From CAYJLC01 sp044426355 (GTDB taxonomy: Bacteria > Bacillota > Clostridia > Oscillospirales > Butyricicoccaceae), in contig JAWXUO010000015.1 of NCBI GenBank assembly GCA_044426355.1, forward strand, positions 1-38,070: 38,070 nucleotides of DNA, read 5' to 3'. The notes under the pieces were generated by a model. That model was given only the letters and a program-made list of their open reading frames with translations. It made no database searches and was not told the DNA's origin. Position numbers and translations under genes: made by a program. The first letter of the stretch is position 1. Every line of letters starts with the position of its first letter. This document shows positions 7,858 to 14,831 of this stretch, one piece after another.

Positions 7858-9153
7858 ATGTTAAACAGATATTCAAGAGAAATTATGCGTGATATATGGA
7901 CAGAACAAGCGAAATTTGATGCATGGTTAAAAGTTGAAATTCTTGCTTGTGAAGCTTGGGCAGAACTTGGAGAAATTCCGAAAGACGATGTAAAAAAACT
8001 TTGGGATAATGCGTCTTTTGATATAGACAGAATTTACGAAATAGAGCAAGAAACTCGCCACGACGTTGTAGCTTTTACACGTTCGGTATCAGAAAGTTTA
8101 GGCGACGAAAAAAAATGGGTGCATTTTGGTTTAACTTCTACAGACGTTGTAGACACAGCTTATGGCTACCTATATAAACAAGCAAACGAAATTTTACTTG
8201 CTGACCTAGAAAAATTTACAGAAGTGCTTAAAAAACGTGCAATTGAGCATAAAGATACAGCTTGTATTGGCAGAACACACGGAGTTCATGCAGAAATTAC
8301 AAGTTTTGGTTTAAAAATGGCTCTTTGGTATGATGAAATGCAAAGAAATCTTGAGCGTTTTAAAAAAGCCTCTGCAATGGTCGAAACAGGTAAAATTTCT
8401 GGTGCTGTTGGTACTTTTGCAAACACACCACCTTTCGTTCAAGACTATGTTTGTAAAAAACTAGAAATCAATTCTAGCAATATTTCAACGCAAACTTTGC
8501 AACGTGATAGACACGCAGAATATTTTAGCACGCTTGCTTTAATCGCAACATCTATCGAAAAAATGGCTACAGAAGTACGTCATTTACAAAGAACAGAAGT
8601 ACGTGAAGCTGAAGAATTTTTCAGAAAAGGACAAAAAGGTTCTTCTGCAATGCCACACAAAAGAAACCCTATCGGTTCTGAAAATATGGCAGGTTGTGCA
8701 AGAGTTATGCGTGGATATATGCTAACTGCATTCGAAGATGTGTCGCTATGGCATGAAAGAGATATTTCTCACTCTTCGGCAGAAAGAATTATCGCACAAG
8801 ATGCGACTTGTCTGCTTGATTACATGCTAAGCAGATTTACAAATATCGTAGAAAATCTTTTAGTGTATCCAGAAAATATGATAGACAATATAAACAAAAC
8901 TTTTGGAGTTATCTACTCTCAGAGATTTATGCTAAAAATGATAGAAAAAGGCTTTTCTCGTGAAAAAGCTTATGATTTAGTTCAACCAAACGCAATGATT
9001 GCTTGGGAAGAAAAACGCTCTTTCCGTGAACTTATGGAAGCTAATGCTGATGTAACATCTCTTTTATCTAAAGACGATATAGACGATTGTTTTGACCCTC
9101 GTCACCATATTAAAAACGTTGAAGAAATTTTCAAAAGAGTAGGAATTTTATAA
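7858..9153 (+). CDS. purB: Adenylosuccinate lyase
   Basis: PurB removes fumarate from SAICAR and from adenylosuccinate, serving both the IMP and AMP branches of purine synthesis. The 431-residue chain has family motifs in order: RYSREIMRDIW at the N-terminus, HDVVAFTRSVSE, VHFGLTSTDVVDTA, GRTHGVHAEIT (catalytic His) and the superfamily signature GSSAMPHKRNPIGSENMAG (mobile catalytic Ser loop). Length is normal. AAGGAG precedes the ATG and the gene begins 11 bases after the ligase stop, so it is probably read through from the polysaccharide unit. No other purine gene is adjacent, so the gene stands alone here. Identity is certain. Confidence 0.97.
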   Translation: MLNRYSREIMRDIWTEQAKFDAWLKVEILACEAWAELGEIPKDDVKKLWDNASFDIDRIYEIEQETRHDVVAFTRSVSESLGDEKKWVHFGLTSTDVVDTAYGYLYKQANEILLADLEKFTEVLKKRAIEHKDTACIGRTHGVHAEITSFGLKMALWYDEMQRNLERFKKASAMVETGKISGAVGTFANTPPFVQDYVCKKLEINSSNISTQTLQRDRHAEYFSTLALIATSIEKMATEVRHLQRTEVREAEEFFRKGQKGSSAMPHKRNPIGSENMAGCARVMRGYMLTAFEDVSLWHERDISHSSAERIIAQDATCLLDYMLSRFTNIVENLLVYPENMIDNINKTFGVIYSQRFMLKMIEKGFSREKAYDLVQPNAMIAWEEKRSFRELMEANADVTSLLSKDDIDDCFDPRHHIKNVEEIFKRVGIL

Positions 9154-9168
9154 AAGAAAGGATTTTCA

Positions 9169-9555
9169 ATGGGAAAATATTTAAAAGATGAGCTATTCAT
9201 AAGCAGATTTGCTCCTATGTTTGTCAAAATTTTATTATCGTGTGGTGCAGTTTATTACATATCAAAGACTAGTGCTAATGTCGGAATGCCTGTTGATATG
9301 AATTTTTTAGCTACTGGTATACTTATATTTTTAACTATGTATATGCTATGTTCAATTTTTCATATTAATTTTAAACTTACTGGTAATTACATAATAGGTT
9401 TTTTTACTGGGTGTGCTAGTATTTATTTTTCATTAACTGCTATGACAAAAGCTGGTAATTTTGTTGGAATGATACTTCTTGTTGGTCTTTTTCTAGGTTT
9501 TCTAGTTTATGATATTTATAAAATCATACAAATTTTAAGAATAAACGTAGACTAA
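9169..9555 (+). CDS. Unrecognised small membrane protein with four predicted helices
   Basis: I do not recognise this 128-residue protein. It begins MGKYLKDELFISRFAPMF and has about four hydrophobic stretches (near residues 15-31, 43-61, 71-89 and 95-116) and a short basic cytoplasmic end (KIIQILRINVD). No catalytic or binding motif is visible. It starts 15 bases after purB with an AAAGGA ribosome site and has the base composition of its neighbours, so it is likely a genuine last gene of the purB transcript. An AT-only palindrome (TGTTTTTTATAAAAAACA) starts at its stop codon. It could be a small transporter or holin-like subunit, but nothing supports a specific role. Confidence 0.7.
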   Translation: MGKYLKDELFISRFAPMFVKILLSCGAVYYISKTSANVGMPVDMNFLATGILIFLTMYMLCSIFHINFKLTGNYIIGFFTGCASIYFSLTAMTKAGNFVGMILLVGLFLGFLVYDIYKIIQILRINVD

Positions 9556-9593
9556 TGTTTTTTATAAAAAACACTAAAAACTCCACTATGCAA

Positions 9594-9628
9594 CCACCAG
9601 TTGCGTAATTTCAAAGCACAATTGGTGG
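9594..9628. repeat. Hairpin upstream of the XRE gene
   Basis: CCACCAGTTG (9594-9603) can pair with CAATTGGTGG (9619-9628), a 10-bp stem with one G-U pair and a 15-base loop. No T-run follows on either strand, so it is not a standard terminator. It overlaps the candidate -35 of the XRE gene, which would suit an operator or an attenuating structure. Confidence 0.4.
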
Positions 9629-9649
9629 AAATTTCGTTAAAACTATAGT
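9622..9649 (+). promoter_or_regulatory. Candidate promoter of the XRE regulator
   Basis: TTGGTG (9622-9627) and TATAGT (9644-9649) are 16 bases apart, about 32 bases before the start codon at 9681. The -35 lies inside the right arm of the hairpin at 9594-9628, so autoregulation there is possible. Confidence 0.4.
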
Positions 9650-9680
9650 ATATTTATAGAAAAGAAAGGTGGTTTTAAAT

Positions 9681-10229
9681 ATGACACTAGGACAAAAATT
9701 ACATAATTTGCGTAAAGAACACGGTTATACTCAAGATAAATTATCTGAAATACTAGATGTTTCTCGCCAATCAATTTCTAAATGGGAGCTTGATGAATCA
9801 GTTCCTGAAATTTCAAAAATCGTAAAACTCGCAGAAGTCTACGAGGTAACTACAGACTACTTGCTACTGCATGATGAAACTCACAAATCTAGCGATGTGT
9901 CTGACAATGTTGAAAAATTAGAATTTCTAAAAAAATCACTTAAAAAGCATGGCTATAAAGCAGGTTATCTAATATCTGCTTATGCTACATTTGTTCTTGT
10001 TATATGCCAAATAGCTGTGTATATCTCAAATAAAATGTTAAATGATTTTAGTAGTTTTGGTGGTATTATTGGTAATGTAAATATGTCGCACGGTGTGCTT
10101 ACAGGCATTACAAACAGCATAGTAAACCCTGTTGCGATAGTCGGTAATATCATTTCAGTTATTGCAATAATTTTCATCATCGGTGGAATTTTTTTAGCAA
10201 AACGCCTAAAAAAGAGTATTAAACCTTAG
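9681..10229 (+). CDS. XRE-family transcriptional regulator with C-terminal membrane segments
   Basis: A 182-residue protein. Residues about 3-60 are a Cro/C1-type helix-turn-helix: LGQKLHNLRKEHGYTQDKLS, then DVSRQSISKWELDESVPEIS, as in SinR/Xre-like regulators. A charged linker follows, and then two hydrophobic helices (about 97-118 and 148-170) ending in a basic tail (AKRLKKSIKP). That design, a DNA-binding head on a membrane anchor, is frequent in clostridial regulators. I chose ATG 9681; an in-frame GTG at 9669 lies inside the AAAGGTGG ribosome site. It stands alone, flanked by a hairpin upstream and a long palindrome downstream. Its target is unknown; its own promoter and the small membrane protein before it are the obvious candidates. 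Confidence 0.85.
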   Translation: MTLGQKLHNLRKEHGYTQDKLSEILDVSRQSISKWELDESVPEISKIVKLAEVYEVTTDYLLLHDETHKSSDVSDNVEKLEFLKKSLKKHGYKAGYLISAYATFVLVICQIAVYISNKMLNDFSSFGGIIGNVNMSHGVLTGITNSIVNPVAIVGNIISVIAIIFIIGGIFLAKRLKKSIKP

Positions 10230-10252
10230 AAAACGTGACATATCAGCAATTT

Positions 10253-10374
10253 AAAAACGCAGTTTTGTTGCACAAATTTAAAAATACCACCTAGCTAAAA
10301 GAGTAAAAAAATCTGCTTTTTAGATAGGTGGTTATATTTATTTCAAACACTTTGTGCAAATTTCGTTTTTATAG
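10253..10374. repeat. Nested imperfect palindrome of about 120 bp
   Basis: Three inverted-repeat pairs are nested around one centre: AAAAACG (10253-10259) with CGTTTTT (10364-10370); TTGCACAAA (10268-10276) with TTTGTGCAA (10351-10359); and ACCACCTAGCTAAAA (10286-10300) with TTTTAGATAGGTGGT (10318-10332; one mismatch). Outer arm positions may be off by a base or two. The inner 15-bp stem could act as a terminator for the XRE gene, but the outer pairs suggest a MITE relic or a large structured RNA or DNA element. Confidence 0.5.
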
Positions 10375-10395
10375 TGGATTTTGAAGCATAAAACT

Positions 10396-10425
10396 AAAGG
10401 GACGAATATATTTCGTCCCTTTTTT
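10396..10425 (+). terminator. Strong intrinsic terminator between convergent genes
   Basis: AAAGGGACGAA (10396-10406) and TTCGTCCCTTT (10412-10422) form a perfect 11-bp stem with loop TATAT, followed by more T. The opposite strand also has a T-rich stretch after the stem, so it may serve both the XRE gene (plus) and the membrane-protein gene (minus). Confidence 0.8.
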
Positions 10426-10455
10426 GTGTTATTTAGTTGAATTTTCACAAAATCC

Positions 10456-10474
10456 AATAGAGTTTTTCTCTATT
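10456..10474 (-). terminator. Small hairpin downstream of the minus-strand membrane-protein gene
   Basis: AATAGAG (10456-10462) pairs with CTCTATT (10468-10474) around a five-base loop. It lies about 65 bases past the stop of the gene at 10540-11466. On the minus strand it is followed by GGATTTTG, a weak T-tract. It may be a weak terminator; the stronger one is at 10396-10425. Confidence 0.3.
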
Positions 10475-10539
10475 CGATAGTAATTTAAGACTTTCAGACT
10501 TAAAAATCACGACTTTCTTACGTAGATGCAATTTTGTAA

Positions 10540-11466
10540 TTATTTTTTTATGTCACTATTTTTAATATCATTATTTTTCACGTCTGTGTTATTTGTTTTT
10601 GGTTGTTCTTTTGGTTGTTCGTTTGTAGGCTTTACGTCTTTATTTTCGACTTTTGGAAGAACCTTTGTTTCGCTATTTTGCTTTTTAACTACTGGTTTTG
10701 GTTCTTTTTTCATAGCTCCAAGCTCTGTTACACCTACTTTTACAGCTGATTTATTCGCTGTTATATAATAAGGTGCTACAAATAAATTAAATATACCACA
10801 TGCACTTATAACGCTTGCAACATTTATTGATGAGCTAGTTACATATCCCGAAAAATGTGCTACTATATAGGCTATCGTCATAAAAACGGATATATTAAAA
10901 TATTCTTTAAACAAATTAGTCTTGTCCACAATACAAAAAGCAGAAGTAAAGTAGTAAAGCATCATAGACGTGCTTGCATACAATGCAATTATCAAAATAT
11001 ATTCAGATATGCTAGGGTTTGACAAATTGTTTTTAAATATTAAGATAATTTCAAATACCATCCATATAATTGGAACAGTTCCTAAATTTGATATTAGTTG
11101 ATTTTGTATTCTTCCTTTATTCATCAAAACTGTGATAGCTAAAAAGCTTAGTCCTGATAAAAACAATCCTAGCGAACTTATAATATCAAGCAACACACCT
11201 GCACCATATTGCAAGAAATATATAAAACCAAATACCGTTGCAACAAAAGATGCTGAAATTGAAATTAATTTTAAATGTTTTGCAGAAGTTGCGACAGTTT
11301 CAAGGTTTATTCTAGCTTGAAACATAAAATAAACACGGCAAACTACATATAATATTAGAGAAATTATAAAGAAAAACGACAAATTATCAAATGAATCGAA
11401 TAAATTCATAGGTCTTGCACATAAATTCCCTATTATACACGCTAATATAACTGTTATAAAAATCAT
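10540..11466 (-). CDS. Unrecognised polytopic membrane protein with a Lys/Asn/Pro-rich tail
   Basis: A 308-residue protein I cannot assign. Residues 1 to about 235 contain roughly seven or eight hydrophobic helices, for example MIFITVILACIIGNL, LSFFFIISLILYVVCRVYF and GLFLSGLSFLAITVLM. The last 65 residues are soluble and low-complexity, with repeated KPVVKKQ, NEQPKEQPK and DVKNNDIKNSDIKK. No conserved motif was recognised. Its ATG lies 3 bases after the citrate synthase stop and its ribosome site (AGAGAGGT) is inside that gene, so the two are cotranscribed and probably coupled. The role is unknown; transport of a citrate-pathway metabolite would be speculation. The charged tail suggests a cytosolic protein or nucleic-acid contact. 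Confidence 0.75.
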   Translation of the reverse strand: MIFITVILACIIGNLCARPMNLFDSFDNLSFFFIISLILYVVCRVYFMFQARINLETVATSAKHLKLISISASFVATVFGFIYFLQYGAGVLLDIISSLGLFLSGLSFLAITVLMNKGRIQNQLISNLGTVPIIWMVFEIILIFKNNLSNPSISEYILIIALYASTSMMLYYFTSAFCIVDKTNLFKEYFNISVFMTIAYIVAHFSGYVTSSSINVASVISACGIFNLFVAPYYITANKSAVKVGVTELGAMKKEPKPVVKKQNSETKVLPKVENKDVKPTNEQPKEQPKTNNTDVKNNDIKNSDIKK

Positions 11467-11469
11467 AAA

Positions 11470-12819
11470 TTAACCTCTCTCGTCTAATGCAACAAATTCT
11501 GACTGATTATACAACGCTTGATAAGCTGGACGTATAATTTTTCCTCCGTACTGAATTTCTTCCATTCTGTGTGCCATCCAGCCAACAATTCTTGATGCTG
11601 CGAAAATCGGCGTGAATAAATCTTCTGGTATGCCTAAAAGTTTATATACAAAACCAGAATACATGTCAACATTCGCACACATAGTGCGACGGACACCATG
11701 CACATTATAATAAGCTTCTGTAGTTAGTTTTTCTACAAGCTCAATAAGTGCAAATTCACGAGCATGACGAGAATTATGTGCTAAAATACGTGCGTTATCG
11801 CAAATAATATCAGCACGTGGGTCGTTTAGTGTATATATAGCATGACCCATACCATAAATTAATCCACTTTTATCATAAGCTTTTTTTCTTAATATTTTTT
11901 CTAAATATGCCATAACTTCGTCTTCGTTTTCCCAATTATGAACATGATGTTTAATGTTGTCGAACATATGTGTAACTTTAATATTTGCACCACCATGACG
12001 AAAACCTTTAAGCGAGCCTACAGACGCTGCTATTGCAGAATATGTATCCGTGCTTGCAGATGATAAAACACGTGCTGTAAAAGCCGAGTTGTTACCACCA
12101 CCATGCTCTGCATGAACTATTAAACATTTATCTAAAAGTTTTGCTTCTGCGTCAGAATATTTTTTATCGCGACGAATTAATTTTAAAATATTTTCAGAAG
12201 TAGATTTTTCTTTGTCTGCGTGATGTAAATACATGCTTTTGTTATCATAATAACGACGTTTCGCTTGATATGCATGTGAAATTATTATAGGAAAACGTGC
12301 TATAAGTTCTATAGCTTGTCGCATAATATTTTCTGTAGAGTTTTCTTCTGCATATTTATCATAAGCATATAAAGATAATGTCGAACTTGCAAGCTTATTC
12401 ATTACATTTGAGCTTGGTGCACGCATTATCATATCTTCTGTAAAGTTTTTTGGAAGTTCTCTTTTGCTACCTAAAAGTTCTGTGAAGTTATGTAATTCAT
12501 CAGAAGATGGCAAATTTCCTACTAAAAGTAAATAGCAAATTTCTTCAAATCCAAATCTATCATCATTTGATATATTTTCTACGATTTGCGAAACGTCTAT
12601 TCCTCTATAGGTTAAAATACCTTTATCTGGTGTTTTCATGTGATTTTCATAAGTATAACCATGAACATCACCGATACATGATATACCTGCTACAACACCT
12701 GTTCCATCTCTATTTCTTAGACCACGTTTTATATCATAAGTTTCAAAACTTTCAGGAGTTATTTTGTTATTTTTTTCAAAATTTACGCATAAATTACTAA
12801 TGAATTTATTTTCATACAT
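11470..12819 (-). CDS. gltA: Citrate synthase
   Basis: Condenses oxaloacetate and acetyl-CoA to citrate; in an anaerobe this feeds 2-oxoglutarate for glutamate, consistent with gdhA nearby. The 449-residue chain shows citrate synthase motifs in order: GILTYRGIDVSQIVE, LIVHAEHGGGNNSAFTARVL (first active-site His), GSLKGFRHGGANIKV, GMGHAIYTLNDPRA (catalytic His) and the late DMYSGFVYKLLGIPEDLF (catalytic Asp region). It is the Si-type fold, not the HMGL-like Re-citrate synthase. I chose ATG 12819, with AGGTG 6 bases upstream; a GTG at 12828 would destroy that site. The length of about 450 is typical of clostridial members. Citrate versus methylcitrate preference cannot be read. It is followed 3 bases later by the membrane-protein gene. 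Confidence 0.94.
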   Translation of the reverse strand: MYENKFISNLCVNFEKNNKITPESFETYDIKRGLRNRDGTGVVAGISCIGDVHGYTYENHMKTPDKGILTYRGIDVSQIVENISNDDRFGFEEICYLLLVGNLPSSDELHNFTELLGSKRELPKNFTEDMIMRAPSSNVMNKLASSTLSLYAYDKYAEENSTENIMRQAIELIARFPIIISHAYQAKRRYYDNKSMYLHHADKEKSTSENILKLIRRDKKYSDAEAKLLDKCLIVHAEHGGGNNSAFTARVLSSASTDTYSAIAASVGSLKGFRHGGANIKVTHMFDNIKHHVHNWENEDEVMAYLEKILRKKAYDKSGLIYGMGHAIYTLNDPRADIICDNARILAHNSRHAREFALIELVEKLTTEAYYNVHGVRRTMCANVDMYSGFVYKLLGIPEDLFTPIFAASRIVGWMAHRMEEIQYGGKIIRPAYQALYNQSEFVALDERG

Positions 12820-12840
12820 CACAATCACCTCTTATACAAT
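12812..12840 (+). promoter_or_regulatory. Candidate sigma-E promoter of spoIID
   Basis: TATACAAT (12833-12840) matches the sigma-E -10 (CATACAAT) at 7/8. TCATACA (12812-12818), 14 bases upstream, matches the -35 (KMATATT) at 5/7. The start would be near 12847, some 58 bases before the ATG. SpoIID belongs to the sigma-E regulon in studied spore-formers, which makes this placement sensible, but the match is imperfect. Confidence 0.35.
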
Positions 12841-12849
12841 ATATTATCT

Positions 12850-12878
12850 ATTGTACTACAAAATTCTATTAAAGTCAA
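12850..12878 (-). promoter_or_regulatory. Sigma-A type promoter of citrate synthase
   Basis: On the minus strand TTGACT (12873-12878) and TACAAT (12850-12855) are 17 bases apart, about 31 bases before the start codon at 12819. Each hexamer differs from consensus at one base. It lies in the leader of the divergent spoIID gene. Confidence 0.65.
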
Positions 12879-12904
12879 TCAAAAAACCAAATGGAGGACG
12901 TATT

Positions 12905-13918
12905 ATGTTAAGGACCTTTTTACTATCGCTTGCAATGCTTTTTGTTGTTTATATTTTACCTTTCACAAAGGAATCAAACGAACTTACCGAGGTATCTGTT
13001 CCTTTTTTACCAGAATTTAGCATAAAAGAACTTTTTAATGTAGAGAACACACCTGACATTTCAAATGACTCTTTTGAAAATATCATAGTTTGCATAGATG
13101 GTGTTAATACTACAATTAATATAGATGAGTTTTTAGTTGGTGTTGTGTCTGCAGAAATGCCAGCAAGTTTTGAAACAGAAGCACTAAAAGCTCAAGCAGT
13201 AGCTGGAAGAACTTACATTTATTATAAACAATGGCTCATAGATGAAGGAAAAAGCGACAATGTGCATGATGGTGCTGTTGTTTGCAATGACCCTGCTCAC
13301 TGCAAAGCATATATTGATATTGAAACTAAAAACCCATGGGGAGATTATTATGAATTATACAAAACTAAAATCACGCAAGCTGTATATGACACATCAAACG
13401 AATATATTATATATAATAACGAGCCTATAGCAGCCGTTTTTCATGCAGCATCTAGTGGAATAACTGAGAAAGCAGAAGATGTTTGGGGTACAGATATTCC
13501 ATATTTACAAGCTGTCGAAAGCGAGGGTTCTAAGGTTTCTCCAAACTATAGTAATTCGATTTCTGTATCTTTAGATGACTTTAAAACGATTTTTTTAAAT
13601 AGCTATCCTACTGCTGATTTTTCTGTAGAAAAAGAACTATGGTTTCGTGCATCTACACGTAGTGAAAGTGGAGGAATTATAAGCGTATATGTTGGTGGTG
13701 TTCTTATAGATGGTGCAGATATTCGCACGCTTTTTAAATTAAATTCGACAAATTTTACCATAGAATACACTGATGATTACATAATTTTTCATACACTTGG
13801 ATATGGTCACGGAGTTGGTTTAAGCCAATATGGAGCAAACGCTTTAGCAAAAGATGGTTTAACATATAATGAGATACTTTCGTGGTATTATAAAGACACA
13901 CAAATTACGAAAAAATAA
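12905..13918 (+). CDS. spoIID: Stage II sporulation protein D, lytic transglycosylase
   Basis: SpoIID cleaves glycan strands in the engulfing septum with SpoIIM and SpoIIP. The 337-residue chain starts with a hydrophobic anchor (MLRTFLLSLAMLFVVYILPF). The SpoIID domain follows: VVSAEMPASFETEALKAQAV, where the E of SAEMP is the catalytic acid position, then AGRTYIYYKQW. CNDPAHCKAY carries the two Cys of the zinc site, and HAASSGITEKAEDVWG and GYGHGVGLSQYGANALAKDG are the C-terminal signatures. The ATG at 12905 has GGAGG 8 bases upstream. Length matches clostridial members. It precedes the SpoIIQ-like gene by 87 bases; the spoIID-spoIIQ neighbourhood is standard in Firmicutes and supports both calls. 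Confidence 0.95.
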   Translation: MLRTFLLSLAMLFVVYILPFTKESNELTEVSVPFLPEFSIKELFNVENTPDISNDSFENIIVCIDGVNTTINIDEFLVGVVSAEMPASFETEALKAQAVAGRTYIYYKQWLIDEGKSDNVHDGAVVCNDPAHCKAYIDIETKNPWGDYYELYKTKITQAVYDTSNEYIIYNNEPIAAVFHAASSGITEKAEDVWGTDIPYLQAVESEGSKVSPNYSNSISVSLDDFKTIFLNSYPTADFSVEKELWFRASTRSESGGIISVYVGGVLIDGADIRTLFKLNSTNFTIEYTDDYIIFHTLGYGHGVGLSQYGANALAKDGLTYNEILSWYYKDTQITKK

Positions 13919-13919
13919 A

Positions 13920-13949
13920 GTATAAACTCTTTAAAATATGGCGATAATA
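13920..13949 (+). promoter_or_regulatory. Sigma-F/G type (forespore) promoter of the spoIIQ-like gene
   Basis: GTATA (13920-13924), a 15-base spacer and GGCGATAATA (13940-13949) fit the forespore consensus GYWTA and GGNRANANTW at every fixed position. It begins at the end of spoIID, 57 bases before the GTG start of the next gene. SpoIIQ is transcribed by sigma-F in Bacillus subtilis, so the match is biologically expected. Confidence 0.6.
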
Positions 13950-14005
13950 TTTTCAAACAGATAAGAAAAATTTATTCGTTTAAAATATTTTAAGGAGGAA
14001 TTTAC

Positions 14006-14758
14006 GTGAGTAATGTTAATTACAGCAGAGGATTTTACATAGTCCTCGCACTTTGCATAACAGCAATAGGTGTCGCAGGATATGTAAATTTTAGTGAAGA
14101 TACAGGTTATGTGTCAAATTTAGAGGTGGTAGATGATATTGTAATGGAGCATACAAACCGAGAAGATGCGACTATTACACCAACTGCACCAACACCAGAA
14201 CCCGTAGCAGAACCTGTAGAAAAAGAACCAGTGGTAGAACCTGTAGTCGAGGCAGAGCCACTTATCGAGCCAGAAATTACACCAGAGCCTATCAACAAAA
14301 CACAAGAGGCAACTGTTGTTGTCGCACCATCTGTAGAAATTACAAAAATAGAAGAAATCTATGTTAGACCATGCGATGGTGGGATAATTCAAGAAAATTC
14401 GCTTGATGAGCTTGTAAAAAATGTGTCTATGAATGACTGGAGAACGCACAACGCTACCGATTATTCTGTTACAAAAGGGCAAAACATTGTAGCTATTGCA
14501 AATGGAGAAGTTGTGTCTATCGAAACAAATGACCAATATGGAACTATCATGGAAATTTCGCACAGCGATGGATTAGTTACAAAAATTTATGGTTTAAATT
14601 CAGATACCGTAGCAAAAATTGGCGATAAAGTTGTTGCTGGCGATGTTATAGCTACTGCTTTAGGCTCATTTCCTGCCGAAATTGCAATAGGCGACCATAT
14701 ACACGTAGAAGCTACAAAAAATGGCGAAAATATTGATGTTGAAACTCTTTTCAAATAA
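14006..14758 (+). CDS. spoIIQ: SpoIIQ-like M23 (LytM) domain protein
   Basis: A 250-residue forespore membrane protein. Residues about 10-28 form one helix (GFYIVLALCITAIGVAGYV). Residues 50-105 are a Pro/Glu-rich linker (EPVAEPVEKEPVVEPV). Residues about 120-245 are a LytM/M23 domain. The zinc-ligand pair HNATD (His148, Asp152) and the HIH motif (His231, His233) are present, but the position of the third LytM histidine (Y-x-H-L) reads YGL, with Gly196. SpoIIQ links to SpoIIIAH across the intermembrane space during engulfment. The start is GTG 14006 with GGAGG 8 bases upstream; no better start exists. Order after spoIID and the forespore promoter support spoIIQ over a housekeeping endopeptidase. 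Whether it retains hydrolase activity is doubtful. Confidence 0.82.
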   Translation: MSNVNYSRGFYIVLALCITAIGVAGYVNFSEDTGYVSNLEVVDDIVMEHTNREDATITPTAPTPEPVAEPVEKEPVVEPVVEAEPLIEPEITPEPINKTQEATVVVAPSVEITKIEEIYVRPCDGGIIQENSLDELVKNVSMNDWRTHNATDYSVTKGQNIVAIANGEVVSIETNDQYGTIMEISHSDGLVTKIYGLNSDTVAKIGDKVVAGDVIATALGSFPAEIAIGDHIHVEATKNGENIDVETLFK

Positions 14759-14762
14759 AATA

Positions 14763-14794
14763 AAACTCTCTTAAATTTTTTTAAGGGAGTTTTT
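14763..14794 (+). terminator. Intrinsic terminator of the spoIIQ-like gene
   Basis: AAACTCTCTTAA (14763-14774) pairs with TTAAGGGAGTTT (14781-14792), a 12-bp stem with one G-U pair, ending in a T-run. It starts 5 bases after the stop codon. Confidence 0.85.
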
Positions 14795-14831
14795 ACCTAT
14801 GCATTAATTTGTATTAAAATCATGCACCAAA

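Noticed and set aside
10425..10540. Third degenerate copy of the MITE-like repeat
   Set aside because: Only short pieces such as AAAAATCAC agree; the core and ends are missing.
14107..14563. Minus-strand open frames in the spoIIQ-like linker
   Set aside because: They arise from the Pro/Glu-rich repeat of the real gene and give Ser/Gly- or Cys/Trp-rich products without start signals.
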